Positions 56,191 to 64,000 of a stretch of 64,000 bases of DNA are shown piece after piece (the stretch's first letter is position 1; every line of letters starts with the position of its first letter). The position numbers and the translations under genes are program-made. This DNA is from Mycobacterium sp. GA-1199 (GTDB taxonomy: Bacteria; Actinomycetota; Actinomycetes; Mycobacteriales; Mycobacteriaceae). The notes under the pieces were generated by a model, which was not told where the DNA came from, ran no database searches, and was given only the letters and a program-made list of their open reading frames with translations. The stretch covers positions 496,001 to 560,000 of the forward strand of contig NZ_LQIX01000001.1 in the NCBI RefSeq assembly GCF_001500045.1. The letters run 5' to 3'.

Positions 56191-57369
56191 GTGTCGACAC
56201 CGTTGCCGCCGCTGGTAGAACCGGCGGCCGAACTCACCCGCGAGGAAGTGGCGCGCTACAGCCGTCACCTCATCATTCCCGACCTCGGCCTGGACGGGCA
56301 GAAGCGGCTGAAGAACGCCCGTGTCCTGGTCATCGGCGCCGGCGGGCTGGGTTCCCCGACGCTGCTGTACCTGGCCGCCGCAGGCGTCGGCACGATCGGG
56401 ATCGTCGAGTTCGACGTGGTCGACGAGTCCAACCTGCAGCGCCAGATCATCCACGGCCAATCCGACATCGGCCGGTCGAAGGCCGAGAGCGCGCGTGACT
56501 CGATTCTCGACATCAACCCACTGGTGACGGTCAACCTGCACCAGTTCCGGCTCGAACCCGAGAATGCGGTCGAGCTGTTCGAGCAGTACGACCTGATCCT
56601 GGACGGCACCGACAACTTCGCGACGCGCTACCTCGTCAACGACGCCGCCGTGCTGGCCCACAAGCCCTATGTGTGGGGGTCGATCTACCGCTTCGAGGGC
56701 CAGATCTCGGTGTTCTGGGAGGACGCCCCCGACGGGTTGGGTCTGAACTACCGAGACCTGTACCCCGAACCGCCGCCACCGGGAATGGTGCCGTCGTGCG
56801 CGGAGGGCGGCGTGCTCGGGATCCTCTGTGCGTCGGTGGCATCGGTGATGGGCACCGAGGCCATCAAGCTGATCACCGGCATCGGCGAAACGCTGCTGGG
56901 CCGCCTGATGGTTTACGACGCACTCGACATGACCTATCGCACGATCAAGATCCGCAAGGACCCGTCGACCCCGAAGATCACCGAACTGATCGACTACGAG
57001 GAATTCTGCGGCGTGGTGTCCGACGCCGCCGCCGAGGCCGCGGCCGACTCGACCCTCACCCCCCGTGAGCTCAAGGAGCTTATCGATTCGGGCAAGCCGT
57101 TGGCCCTGATCGACGTACGCGAACAGGTCGAGTGGGACATCAACCGCATCCAAGGCGCGGAGCTGATCCCCAAGGGCGCCTTCGAATCCGGCGAGGCGCT
57201 GGCCAAGTTGCCGACCGACCGGACGCCGGTGTTCTACTGCAAGACCGGTGTGCGCTCAGCCGAGGTGTTGGCGATCGCGAAGAACGCCGGGTTCTCCGAC
57301 GCGATGCATGTGCAGGGCGGAATCGTCGCGTGGGGTAAACAACTCGAACCCGACATGGTCATGTACTAA
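56191..57369 (+). CDS. moeZ: Adenylyltransferase/sulfurtransferase MoeZ
   Basis: A 392-residue E1-like enzyme with a C-terminal rhodanese domain. The ATP loop is GAGGLG (49-54), the adenylation residues lie in DESNLQRQIIHG and LDGTDNFATRYLVN, a conserved Cys is C203 in PSCAEGG, and the rhodanese active site is C350 in YCKTGVRSAEV. It activates sulfur-carrier proteins (MoaD, ThiS, CysO) in molybdopterin, thiamine and cysteine synthesis. GTG 56191 has AAGGAG upstream and matches the 392-aa M. tuberculosis protein. The 192 bp before it hold no gene. Confidence 0.95.
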   Translation: MSTPLPPLVEPAAELTREEVARYSRHLIIPDLGLDGQKRLKNARVLVIGAGGLGSPTLLYLAAAGVGTIGIVEFDVVDESNLQRQIIHGQSDIGRSKAESARDSILDINPLVTVNLHQFRLEPENAVELFEQYDLILDGTDNFATRYLVNDAAVLAHKPYVWGSIYRFEGQISVFWEDAPDGLGLNYRDLYPEPPPPGMVPSCAEGGVLGILCASVASVMGTEAIKLITGIGETLLGRLMVYDALDMTYRTIKIRKDPSTPKITELIDYEEFCGVVSDAAAEAAADSTLTPRELKELIDSGKPLALIDVREQVEWDINRIQGAELIPKGAFESGEALAKLPTDRTPVFYCKTGVRSAEVLAIAKNAGFSDAMHVQGGIVAWGKQLEPDMVMY

Positions 57370-57402
57370 CGGCTGGTTTGCCGAAACTCCGCTTACGCTG
57401 AG

Positions 57403-58260
57403 GTGGTGACTGTCGAACGGCCACCGGATCATGTGCTGGCCGCGTTCGGCCTGTCCGGTGTGCAACCCGTTGCGCTCGGGCCGGGCTGGGAGGGCGGCTG
57501 GCGCTGCGGGGAAGTGGTGGTGTCGATGGTCGCCGACCACGCGCGCGCGGCATGGTCGGCCAAGGTCCGCGAGACGCTGTTCGTCGACGGGGTGCGCCTG
57601 GCGCGTCCGGTGCGGTCGACCGATGGGCGCTATGTGGTGGCCGGGTGGCGTGCCGACACCTTCGTCGCGGGAACTCCCGAACCGCGCCACGACGAGGTGG
57701 TCTCGGCCGCGGTGCGACTGCATGAGGCGACGGCCAAACTCGAACGCCCGAGATTCCTGACGCAGCCACCGGTGGCGCCGTGGGCCGATGTCGACGTGTT
57801 CATCGCGGCCGACCGCGCAGCCTGGGAGGAACGGCCGCTGCACTCGTTGCCGCCGGGCGCCAAGGTGTCCCCGGGGTCGGCCGACGGGCAGCGCTCGATC
57901 GAGTTGCTCAATCAGCTTGCCACCCTGCGTAAGCCGACGAAGAGCCCCAGCCAGCTGGTCCACGGCGACCTCTACGGCACAGTGCTTTTCGCGGGCACCG
58001 CCGCACCCGGGATCACCGACATCATCCCGTACTGGCGGCCGGCGTCATGGGCAGCCGGCGTCGTCGTGGTCGACGCGCTGTCCTGGGGCGAGGCCGACGA
58101 CGGACTGATCGAACGCTGGGGCCCGCTGCCGGAGTGGTCGCAGATGTTGTTGCGCGCGTTGATGTTCCGCATCGCCGTGCACGCCCTACATCCGCGGTCG
58201 ACGGCGGCCGCGTTCCCCGGTCTCGCGCGGACGGCGGCGCTGGTCCGCCTCGTGCTCTAG
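57403..58260 (+). CDS. Actinobacterial TIGR02569-family protein (Rv3205c-like)
   Basis: A 285-residue protein with a distant aminoglycoside-phosphotransferase-like fold: a glycine-rich start (LGPGWEGGWRCG), and SQLVHGDLYGTVLF resembling the HGDLxxxN catalytic loop, but the Asn is replaced by Thr-Val, so kinase activity is questionable. From memory the family is restricted to actinobacteria. GTG 57403 starts 33 bp after moeZ and the two may be co-transcribed. Function unknown. Confidence 0.8.
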   Translation: MVTVERPPDHVLAAFGLSGVQPVALGPGWEGGWRCGEVVVSMVADHARAAWSAKVRETLFVDGVRLARPVRSTDGRYVVAGWRADTFVAGTPEPRHDEVVSAAVRLHEATAKLERPRFLTQPPVAPWADVDVFIAADRAAWEERPLHSLPPGAKVSPGSADGQRSIELLNQLATLRKPTKSPSQLVHGDLYGTVLFAGTAAPGITDIIPYWRPASWAAGVVVVDALSWGEADDGLIERWGPLPEWSQMLLRALMFRIAVHALHPRSTAAAFPGLARTAALVRLVL

Positions 58261-58265
58261 TCTGT

Positions 58266-58331
58266 GGCGCGAACGTGGGTTACCCGCACATTTTCGGCGC
58301 TCAGATGTGCATCAACCCCACACTCGCGGCG
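58266..58331. repeat. Hairpin-ended element at a convergent junction
   Basis: A 66-bp element between two convergent stops. The ends GGCGCGAACGTGGGT (58266-58280) and ACCCCACACTCGCGGC (58315-58330) pair with a few mismatches. Ends and size resemble the elements between desA3 and rsgA, though the interior has diverged. It fills the whole intergenic gap and may serve as terminator for both genes. Confidence 0.55.
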
Positions 58332-58628
58332 CTAGAACCGGTGTCGCACCTCGGCGAGCCGGATCCGACCGTCGTGCGCGAGAACGCCTTCGGCCCGGAG
58401 CCGCTCGAGTTGGCGCGTCGCCAGGTGCGCAGCCGGTTTCCCTGACGCCGTGATCACCCGGTGCCACGGCAGGTCTGACGAGTCGGTGCGCATGATCCAG
58501 CCGACGATGCGGGGACTGGAAAGCCCGGCGGCATCGGCGATGTCACCGTACGTCGACACCCGGCCCGGCGGTATCGAAGCGACCAGTGCGCGCACGGCCT
58601 CCACCTGCTCGTCGGTGACCGCCGCCAT
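58332..58628 (-). CDS. Alkyltransferase-like protein (ATL, MGMT homologue lacking the active Cys)
   Basis: A 98-residue protein with the DNA-binding domain of O6-alkylguanine-DNA alkyltransferases (IPPGRVSTYGDIADAAGL, RIVGWIMR). The active motif PCHR is PWHR here (54-57), Cys replaced by Trp, as in E. coli YbaZ and yeast Atl1. ATLs bind alkylated guanines and hand them to nucleotide excision repair rather than repairing them directly. It matches Rv3204. ATG 58628 lies two bases after the lipV stop. Confidence 0.88.
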   Translation of the reverse strand: MAAVTDEQVEAVRALVASIPPGRVSTYGDIADAAGLSSPRIVGWIMRTDSSDLPWHRVITASGKPAAHLATRQLERLRAEGVLAHDGRIRLAEVRHRF

Positions 58629-58630
58629 CG

Positions 58631-59404
58631 CTAGGACTCGAGGTGCTCGCGGATCAGCGCCGCGGTCTCGGCGGGCCGGGCCTGGGCGACCATGTGGTCG
58701 CAGTCCCACTCCAAGAGCCCGAAGTCCGCGCCGAGTCGCTGCGCGAGGGTGCTGACGATCTCGTCGGTCGCATACGGCGGCCTGGTGCGGGCGGCCCGCA
58801 CCAGTGTCGTGGGAATCCCCTTGGGAGGCACCGTGACCGGGCGCGCGAGCTCGCTCCAGTACGCCATCATCGCCGGGATGCTGATCCGCCAGCCGACCCG
58901 CCCGGACGGCAGATCGATCAGATGCTCGTCGAGCTCGCGATCCAACTCGGCCGATGCGACCTCACCCCACGACCCGTTGGCCTTCTCGGCGCGCGCCTCG
59001 GCGCGGTCGGTGTAATCGGGGGAGGCGAACATGTCGTCGGCGATCTGGCGCATCCACTCGCCGTCCAAGCCGACGGCCGGGTCCAGCAGGACCATCCGCG
59101 ACACCAGCTCTGGCCGGGCGGCAGCCAGATTCAGCGCCACCGCACCGCCGAAGGAGTGGCCGACCACCACCGCGGGACGCTCGAGCAGCGCGGCCAGCGC
59201 CGTGGTGTTCGAGTCGATCGACCACGGCGCCGCCCACGACGAGCGGCCGTGCCCGATGAGGTCCGGTGCGACGATCGCGTACTCGGGCAGGTGGCGGGTC
59301 GCCAGCGTCTGCCACCGCTGGCCGTGCCCGGTCAGCCCGTGGATCGCCAACACCTGTGCGGGCCCGGCCGGCCCGTAACGGTGAACGTGCAGGGGTTCGG
59401 TCAC
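58631..59404 (-). CDS. lipV: Alpha/beta-hydrolase LipV
   Basis: A 257-residue alpha/beta-hydrolase. The nucleophile is S84 in VVGHSFGGAVA, the oxyanion region is AIHGLTGHG, and the catalytic His is in DCDHMVAQA near the C-terminus. It closely resembles M. tuberculosis LipV (Rv3203), reported as a short-chain ester hydrolase. GTG 59404 is used because it begins the conserved LHVHRYGPAGPA segment. It is divergent from adnA and directly followed by the ATL gene. Confidence 0.9.
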   Translation of the reverse strand: MTEPLHVHRYGPAGPAQVLAIHGLTGHGQRWQTLATRHLPEYAIVAPDLIGHGRSSWAAPWSIDSNTTALAALLERPAVVVGHSFGGAVALNLAAARPELVSRMVLLDPAVGLDGEWMRQIADDMFASPDYTDRAEARAEKANGSWGEVASAELDRELDEHLIDLPSGRVGWRISIPAMMAYWSELARPVTVPPKGIPTTLVRAARTRPPYATDEIVSTLAQRLGADFGLLEWDCDHMVAQARPAETAALIREHLES

Positions 59405-59467
59405 GGCTGTGATGCTGCCAGCCTCGGGTGAGGGCCACGTGTCGGACCCCCGTGGTGTCATTCCCAC

Positions 59468-62400
59468 ATGTCCGCACCGCACACCGACCTCACGCCGAGC
59501 GCGCTCACCGATCCCGGCACGCGCGGCGCTTTCCGTGTGATCGGAGGGCCCGGCACCGGCAAGAGCTCGCTACTGATCCAGACGGCGGTCGCGCACATCG
59601 CCGCCGGCATCGATCCGGAATCGGTTCTGCTGCTGACTGGTTCGGCTCGACTCGGCGCGCAGGCGCGGGCCCGCATCACCTCGACGCTCTTGCAGGCCGG
59701 TGCCCGCGCAGTCGTTCGCGAACCGCTGGTGCGCACTGTGCACTCGTATGCGTTCGCGGTGCTGCGGCTGGCCGCTCAGCGCAACGGCGATCCGCCGCCG
59801 CGGTTGATCACCAGCGCCGAACAAGACGGAATCATCCGCGAACTGCTCGCCGGCGACGTCGAGGACGGCGACCGCGCGGCGACCGCGTGGCCGCACCATC
59901 TGCGCCCGGCGTTGAGCACGGTCGGCTTTGCCAACGAGCTGCGAGACCTGCTGGCCCGGTGCGCCGAACGCGGTGTCGATCCCCTTGAACTGCAACGCAT
60001 CGGGCGGCGCTCGGGTAGGACGGAGTGGCTGGCGGCCGGCCAGTTCGCCCAGGCCTATGAGCAGATCATGCTGTTGCGTTCGGCTGTCGGAATGGCGGCT
60101 CCACAGGCCACCATCCCGGCACTGGGCGCGGCCGAACTGGTGGGAGCGGCGCTGGAGGCGTTGGCCACCGACGGTGAGCTGCTGGCCGCCGAACGTGGAC
60201 GCATCAAGATCCTCCTCGTCGACGACGCACAGCAACTCGACCCGCAGGCCGCGCTCCTGGTTCGGGTGCTGGCTCAGGGTGCCGAAACCACGGTGTTCGC
60301 AGGTGATCCCAATCAGGCGGTTTTCGGCTACCGCGGTGCCGACCCGGCGCTGCTGCGCGGCGAGGAGCCGGCGATCGTGCTGACCGAGTCACACCGCTGC
60401 GCACCGGCGATCGCCGGAGCCATCACCGAGGTTGCACGACGGCTGCCCGGCGCCGAGCAGGGGCGCGTGCTGACCGGTGCGCCCGGCCCCGACGGCACCG
60501 TGGCCGTGCGCATCGCCGCCTCGCCGCATGCGGAGTCGGCGATGATCACCGACGCGCTGCGCCGGGCGCACCTCGTCGACGGCGTCCCGTGGTCGCAGAT
60601 GGCTGTCATCGTGCGTTCGGTGCCCCGCCTGGGCGCGGCGTTGGCGCGCACGCTGGCCGCGGCCGGAGTCCCGGTGGATAGCCCATCGCCTGCGACACCG
60701 CTCGGCGACCAGCCGGGCGTGCGGGCCCTTCTCACCGTCTTGGCGGCGACATCGCACGGTCTCGACGCCGACCAGGCGGCGTCGTTGGTGACGGGACCGA
60801 TCGGCCGCGTCGATCCGGTGTCGCTGCGTCAACTGCGGCGCGCCCTACGACGGATCGACGGCTCGCAACCGCCGCGCGGTTTCAGCGATCTGCTGGTCGA
60901 GGCGTTGGAGCACGGCGTCGACGGATTGCCGGAGAGCCTTGGCCGGCCCGTGGACCGCGTGCGCAAGGTGCTGGCGGCCGCCCGTCGCAGTGCCGAGACG
61001 GGGGGCGATCCGCGCTACACGCTGTGGCAGGCCTGGCAGCGTTCCGGGCTGCAACGACGTTGGCTGGCCGCGAGCGAACGCGGCGGCGTATCCGGTGCGC
61101 AGGCCGACCGGGACCTCGACGCCGTCACCGCGCTCTTCGACGTCGCCGAGCAGTACGTGAACCGCACCGCGGGCGCGACGCTGCGCGGGTTGATCGACCA
61201 CGTCGCGAATCTCGGGTCGCCCGCCCGCGACGAGCGCGCCGACGACGACGCGGTCGCCGTGCTCAGCGCCCACGCCGCGATGGGCCGCGAGTGGGAGTTC
61301 GTCGTCATCGCCGGCGTGCAGGAAGGCCTGTGGCCGAACACCGTTCCGCGTGGCGGCGTATTGGCCACCCAGCAGCTCGTCGACCTGCTCGACGGCGTCA
61401 CCCAGGACGCAGAAAGCGTGTCGACCCGGGCGCCGCTGTTGGCCGAGGAACGCCGGTTGCTGATCGCCGCGATGGGGCGTGCCCGCAGCCGCCTGCTGGT
61501 GACGGCGGTCGACAGCAGCGGCGACGAGTCGCTGCTCCCGTCGGCGTTCTGCTACGAGTTGAGCACGCGCTCCCAAGACGACGGTTCCGACATGACCGAG
61601 CCGGTCAGCGCACCGCGCGTGCTGGCCCCCGCGGCGCTGGTCGGACGGCTGCGCGCCGTGGTGTGCGCGTCCGACGGCGCGGTCGACGACACAGTAAGGG
61701 CATGTGCGGCAACGCTGTTGGCGCGGTTGGCGGCGGCCGGCGTGCCCGGAGCCGACCCGTCGCAGTGGCAGTCGATGACTCCGCTGTCCAGTGAGGACCC
61801 GCTGTGGAACGTCGGCAACCACACCGTGACGCTGTCGCCGTCGACGCTGCAGATGCTCACCGACTGTCCGTTGCGCTGGCTGCTGGAGCGGCACGGCGGC
61901 GCCGACGGTCGCGACGTGCGCTCGGCGGTCGGCTCGCTGGTGCATGCGCTCGTCGCCGACCCGGGGCGCACCGAGAGCCAGATGATCAACGAGCTCGAGA
62001 AGATCTGGCCCAATCTGCCGTTCGAGTCGCGCTGGTATGCCGACAACGAACTCGGTCGGCAGCGGGAGATGTTGGCGACGTTTGAGCGGTGGCGTGCGCA
62101 GACCCGCGGCCAGCTCACCGAGGTGGGCAGCGAGATCGGTGTCGACGGTGTCGTGGTCGACGGCGGCGACGACGGGCTCGACGTACGCGTACGTGGACGT
62201 GTCGACCGCCTCGAACGCGACAGCGAGGGGCGGCTGGTCGTGGTCGACCTCAAAACCGGCAAGAGCCCGGTCACCAAGGACGATGCGCAAAACCACGCCC
62301 AGCTGGCGATGTATCAGCTGGCCATCGCGGAAGGTCTGCTCGCGCAAGGAGACTCACCGGGGGGCGGCCGATTGGTCTACCTCGGCAAAACCTGCGCATC

Positions 62401-62587
62401 GGGTCCGACCGAGCGCACACAGGACGCGCTGACACCCGAGAAGCGCGACCAGTGGCGTGACACCGTGCGCGCGGCGGCGGCAGCCACCCAGGGTCCGGAG
62501 TTCGTCGCGCGGATCAATGACGGATGCGGCCACTGCCCGGTGCGGGCCATGTGTCCCGCCCAGGCCGCGACTGGAGGACAGCCATGA
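59468..62587 (+). CDS. adnA: DNA helicase-nuclease subunit AdnA
   Basis: A 1039-residue subunit of the AdnAB motor-nuclease that resects double-strand ends in mycobacteria. The N-terminal UvrD-like domain has GGPGTGKS (26-33), LLVDDAQQLDP and GDPNQAVFGYRGADP. A C-terminal RecB-type nuclease has GRVDRL and VVDLKTGK (D927, K929), and an iron-sulfur site with C1020, C1023 and C1029 plus an upstream Cys in TDCPLRWLL. Walker B reads VDDAQ rather than VDEAQ, consistent with reports that the AdnA ATPase is the lesser motor. Its stop overlaps adnB (ATGA). Confidence 0.95.
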   Translation: MSAPHTDLTPSALTDPGTRGAFRVIGGPGTGKSSLLIQTAVAHIAAGIDPESVLLLTGSARLGAQARARITSTLLQAGARAVVREPLVRTVHSYAFAVLRLAAQRNGDPPPRLITSAEQDGIIRELLAGDVEDGDRAATAWPHHLRPALSTVGFANELRDLLARCAERGVDPLELQRIGRRSGRTEWLAAGQFAQAYEQIMLLRSAVGMAAPQATIPALGAAELVGAALEALATDGELLAAERGRIKILLVDDAQQLDPQAALLVRVLAQGAETTVFAGDPNQAVFGYRGADPALLRGEEPAIVLTESHRCAPAIAGAITEVARRLPGAEQGRVLTGAPGPDGTVAVRIAASPHAESAMITDALRRAHLVDGVPWSQMAVIVRSVPRLGAALARTLAAAGVPVDSPSPATPLGDQPGVRALLTVLAATSHGLDADQAASLVTGPIGRVDPVSLRQLRRALRRIDGSQPPRGFSDLLVEALEHGVDGLPESLGRPVDRVRKVLAAARRSAETGGDPRYTLWQAWQRSGLQRRWLAASERGGVSGAQADRDLDAVTALFDVAEQYVNRTAGATLRGLIDHVANLGSPARDERADDDAVAVLSAHAAMGREWEFVVIAGVQEGLWPNTVPRGGVLATQQLVDLLDGVTQDAESVSTRAPLLAEERRLLIAAMGRARSRLLVTAVDSSGDESLLPSAFCYELSTRSQDDGSDMTEPVSAPRVLAPAALVGRLRAVVCASDGAVDDTVRACAATLLARLAAAGVPGADPSQWQSMTPLSSEDPLWNVGNHTVTLSPSTLQMLTDCPLRWLLERHGGADGRDVRSAVGSLVHALVADPGRTESQMINELEKIWPNLPFESRWYADNELGRQREMLATFERWRAQTRGQLTEVGSEIGVDGVVVDGGDDGLDVRVRGRVDRLERDSEGRLVVVDLKTGKSPVTKDDAQNHAQLAMYQLAIAEGLLAQGDSPGGGRLVYLGKTCASGPTERTQDALTPEKRDQWRDTVRAAAAATQGPEFVARINDGCGHCPVRAMCPAQAATGGQP

Positions 62588-64000
62588 CCCCGCGCTACAG
62601 CCCGCACGAACTCGCCGCGGCCCTCGGCCTTTTCGCGCCGACCGAGGAGCAGGCCGCCGTGATCGCGGCCCCGCCCGGACCGCTCGTGGTCATCGCCGGC
62701 GCCGGTGCCGGCAAGACCGAGACCATGGCGGCGCGGGTGGTGTGGCTGGTCGCCAACGGGTTCGCTCGCCCCGGTGAGGTTCTCGGCCTCACCTTCACCC
62801 GCAAGGCAGCCGGACAGCTGCTGCGCAGGGTCCGCACCCGCCTCGCCCGACTCGAGGGCGCCGGCCTCTCCCTTGCCGGCGGGAGATACCCCCACGACGG
62901 CGGCGCCACCATCGACGAGCCACCGACCGTCAGCACGTATCACGCGTTCGCCGGCAACCTACTGCGCGAGTACGGCCTGCTGCTGCCCGTCGAGTCCGAG
63001 ACCCGGCTGCTGAGCGAAACCGAGCTGTGGCAGTTGGCCTTCCGTGTCGTGTGCGAGCACCCCGAACTGCACACCGAGAAGACGCCGGCGGCGGTCACCT
63101 CGATGGTGCTGCGGCTGGCGGGTCAACTCGCCGAGCACCTCGTCGACACCGACCAGTTGCGCGACACGCATGTCGAGCTCGAGCGGTTGGTGCACACGCT
63201 GCCCGCCGGCCCCTACCAACGCGACCGCGGCCCCAGCCAGTGGCTGCTGCGGCTGCTGGCCACCCAGACCGAGCGCACCGAGCTGGTCCCGCTGATCGAC
63301 GCCCTTCATCAGCGGATGCGGGCCGAGAAAGTGATGGACTTCGGTATGCAGATGGCCTCGGCCGCCCGGCTGGCCGAAAACTTCCCGAATGTCGGTGAGC
63401 AACTGCGCCAGCGGTATCGGGTGGTGTTGCTCGACGAGTACCAGGACACCGGGCATGCGCAGCGCGTCGCCTTGTCGTCGTTGTTCGGCGGGGGAGCCGA
63501 CGACGACCTCGCGCTGACCGCGGTGGGCGATCCCATCCAGTCGATCTACGGGTGGCGCGGTGCGTCGGCCACCAACCTGCCGCGCTTTGCCACCGACTTC
63601 CCCCGTTCGGACGGCACGCCGGCGCCCACCTTGGAGCTGCGTACGAGCTGGCGCAATCCGCCCCGCACGCTGTATCTGGCCAACGCGGTGTCGGCACAGG
63701 CGCGGCGTCGTTCGGTGGCGGTGCGTTCACTGCTGCCCAGGCCGGACGCCCCGCCGGGCACAATCCGATGTGCCCTGCTGAATGACGTTGCCGCCGAACG
63801 TGAGTGGCTCGCAGGCCATATCGCCGACATCTATGAGCGGTCCCGCGAAGACGGGGTGCCGGCGCCGACGACGGCCGTGCTGGTGCGCCGTAACGCCGAC
63901 GCCGCGCCGATGGCTGAAGCGCTCACGGCCCGCGGTGTGCCGGTCGAAGTCGTGGGGCTGGCCGGCCTTCTCGGCGTGCCCGAGGTCGCCGACGTGGTCG
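62584..64000 (+). CDS. adnB: DNA helicase-nuclease subunit AdnB (3' truncated by window edge)
   Basis: First 472 codons of AdnB, the leading motor of AdnAB. UvrD-family motifs are intact: AGAGAGKTE (38-46), TFTRKAAGQLLRRVR, STYHAFAGNLLREYG, VLLDEYQDTG with the catalytic DE, VGDPIQSIYGWRGA and LRTSWRNP. The nuclease domain lies beyond the right edge. ATG 62584 overlaps the adnA stop, ensuring equimolar synthesis of the heterodimer. Confidence 0.95.
   Translation, partial: MTPRYSPHELAAALGLFAPTEEQAAVIAAPPGPLVVIAGAGAGKTETMAARVVWLVANGFARPGEVLGLTFTRKAAGQLLRRVRTRLARLEGAGLSLAGGRYPHDGGATIDEPPTVSTYHAFAGNLLREYGLLLPVESETRLLSETELWQLAFRVVCEHPELHTEKTPAAVTSMVLRLAGQLAEHLVDTDQLRDTHVELERLVHTLPAGPYQRDRGPSQWLLRLLATQTERTELVPLIDALHQRMRAEKVMDFGMQMASAARLAENFPNVGEQLRQRYRVVLLDEYQDTGHAQRVALSSLFGGGADDDLALTAVGDPIQSIYGWRGASATNLPRFATDFPRSDGTPAPTLELRTSWRNPPRTLYLANAVSAQARRRSVAVRSLLPRPDAPPGTIRCALLNDVAAEREWLAGHIADIYERSREDGVPAPTTAVLVRRNADAAPMAEALTARGVPVEVVGLAGLLGVPEVADVV

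Overview
The window is chromosomal DNA from a mycobacterium, most likely an environmental or rapidly growing species (Mycolicibacterium type). It is GC-rich with many GTG and some TTG starts. It carries actinobacterial or mycobacterial marker genes: mtrA-mtrB-lpqB, secA1, sigH-rshA, whiB1, pdtaS, desA3, moeZ, adnA-adnB and a 30-codon gene for ribosomal protein bL37. From memory of M. tuberculosis, the order from tmk (9.8 kb) to adnB (right edge) follows Rv3247c to Rv3201c. Two accessory blocks, at about 14.9-17.8 kb and 33.3-39.9 kb, interrupt that order, and the first 9.8 kb is not part of it.

Layout. 0-9.8 kb: the end of an mnh/mrp cation/proton antiporter operon (mnhD-E-F-G), an FtsH paralogue, TRIC-type and SPW membrane proteins, a divergent stress-protein/MarR pair sharing a two-copy palindromic operator, a WrbA-like quinone reductase, a DUF421 protein, and a DUF2254 protein preceded by two tiny ORFs. 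9.8-14.7 kb: tmk and the MtrAB-LpqB cell-cycle and envelope signalling operon. 14.9-17.8 kb: an anchored protein, a multi-His membrane protein and a Rieske lipoprotein, facing a DUF2252 gene. 17.9-22.4 kb: comF-like, hpf and secA1. 22.4-33.3 kb: SRPBCC, an Rv3235-like protein, a WS/DGAT homologue with an altered active site, a BCCT transporter, the DesA3 desaturase with its reductase (matching operators), rsgA, aroA and an SRAP gene.

33.3-39.9 kb is the most unusual stretch. It holds a methyltransferase, a TetR/enoyl-CoA hydratase unit with an operator over a probable leaderless promoter, an MpaB-type oxygenase between two homologous small membrane proteins (all with ATGA overlaps), a 55-codon ORF coupled to an NDMA-dependent (mycofactocin-type) alcohol dehydrogenase, and a frameshifted DUF2071 gene. 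39.9-64 kb returns to conserved order: an SDR, sigH-rshA, bL37, a biotinylated protein, PdtaS, WhiB1, lipid kinase, EntC, ParA-like protein, RhlE, MoeZ, an alkyltransferase-like protein, LipV and the AdnAB end-resection helicase-nuclease.

Cross-cutting themes are four-base start/stop overlaps (ATGA, GTGA and repeatedly TTGA), probable leaderless starts directly behind TANNNT boxes, and long intergenic hairpins whose bases read CGCGA/TCGCG. No tRNA, rRNA, CRISPR array, insertion sequence or prophage was seen. Rv numbers and family names come from memory of known sequences, not from a search.
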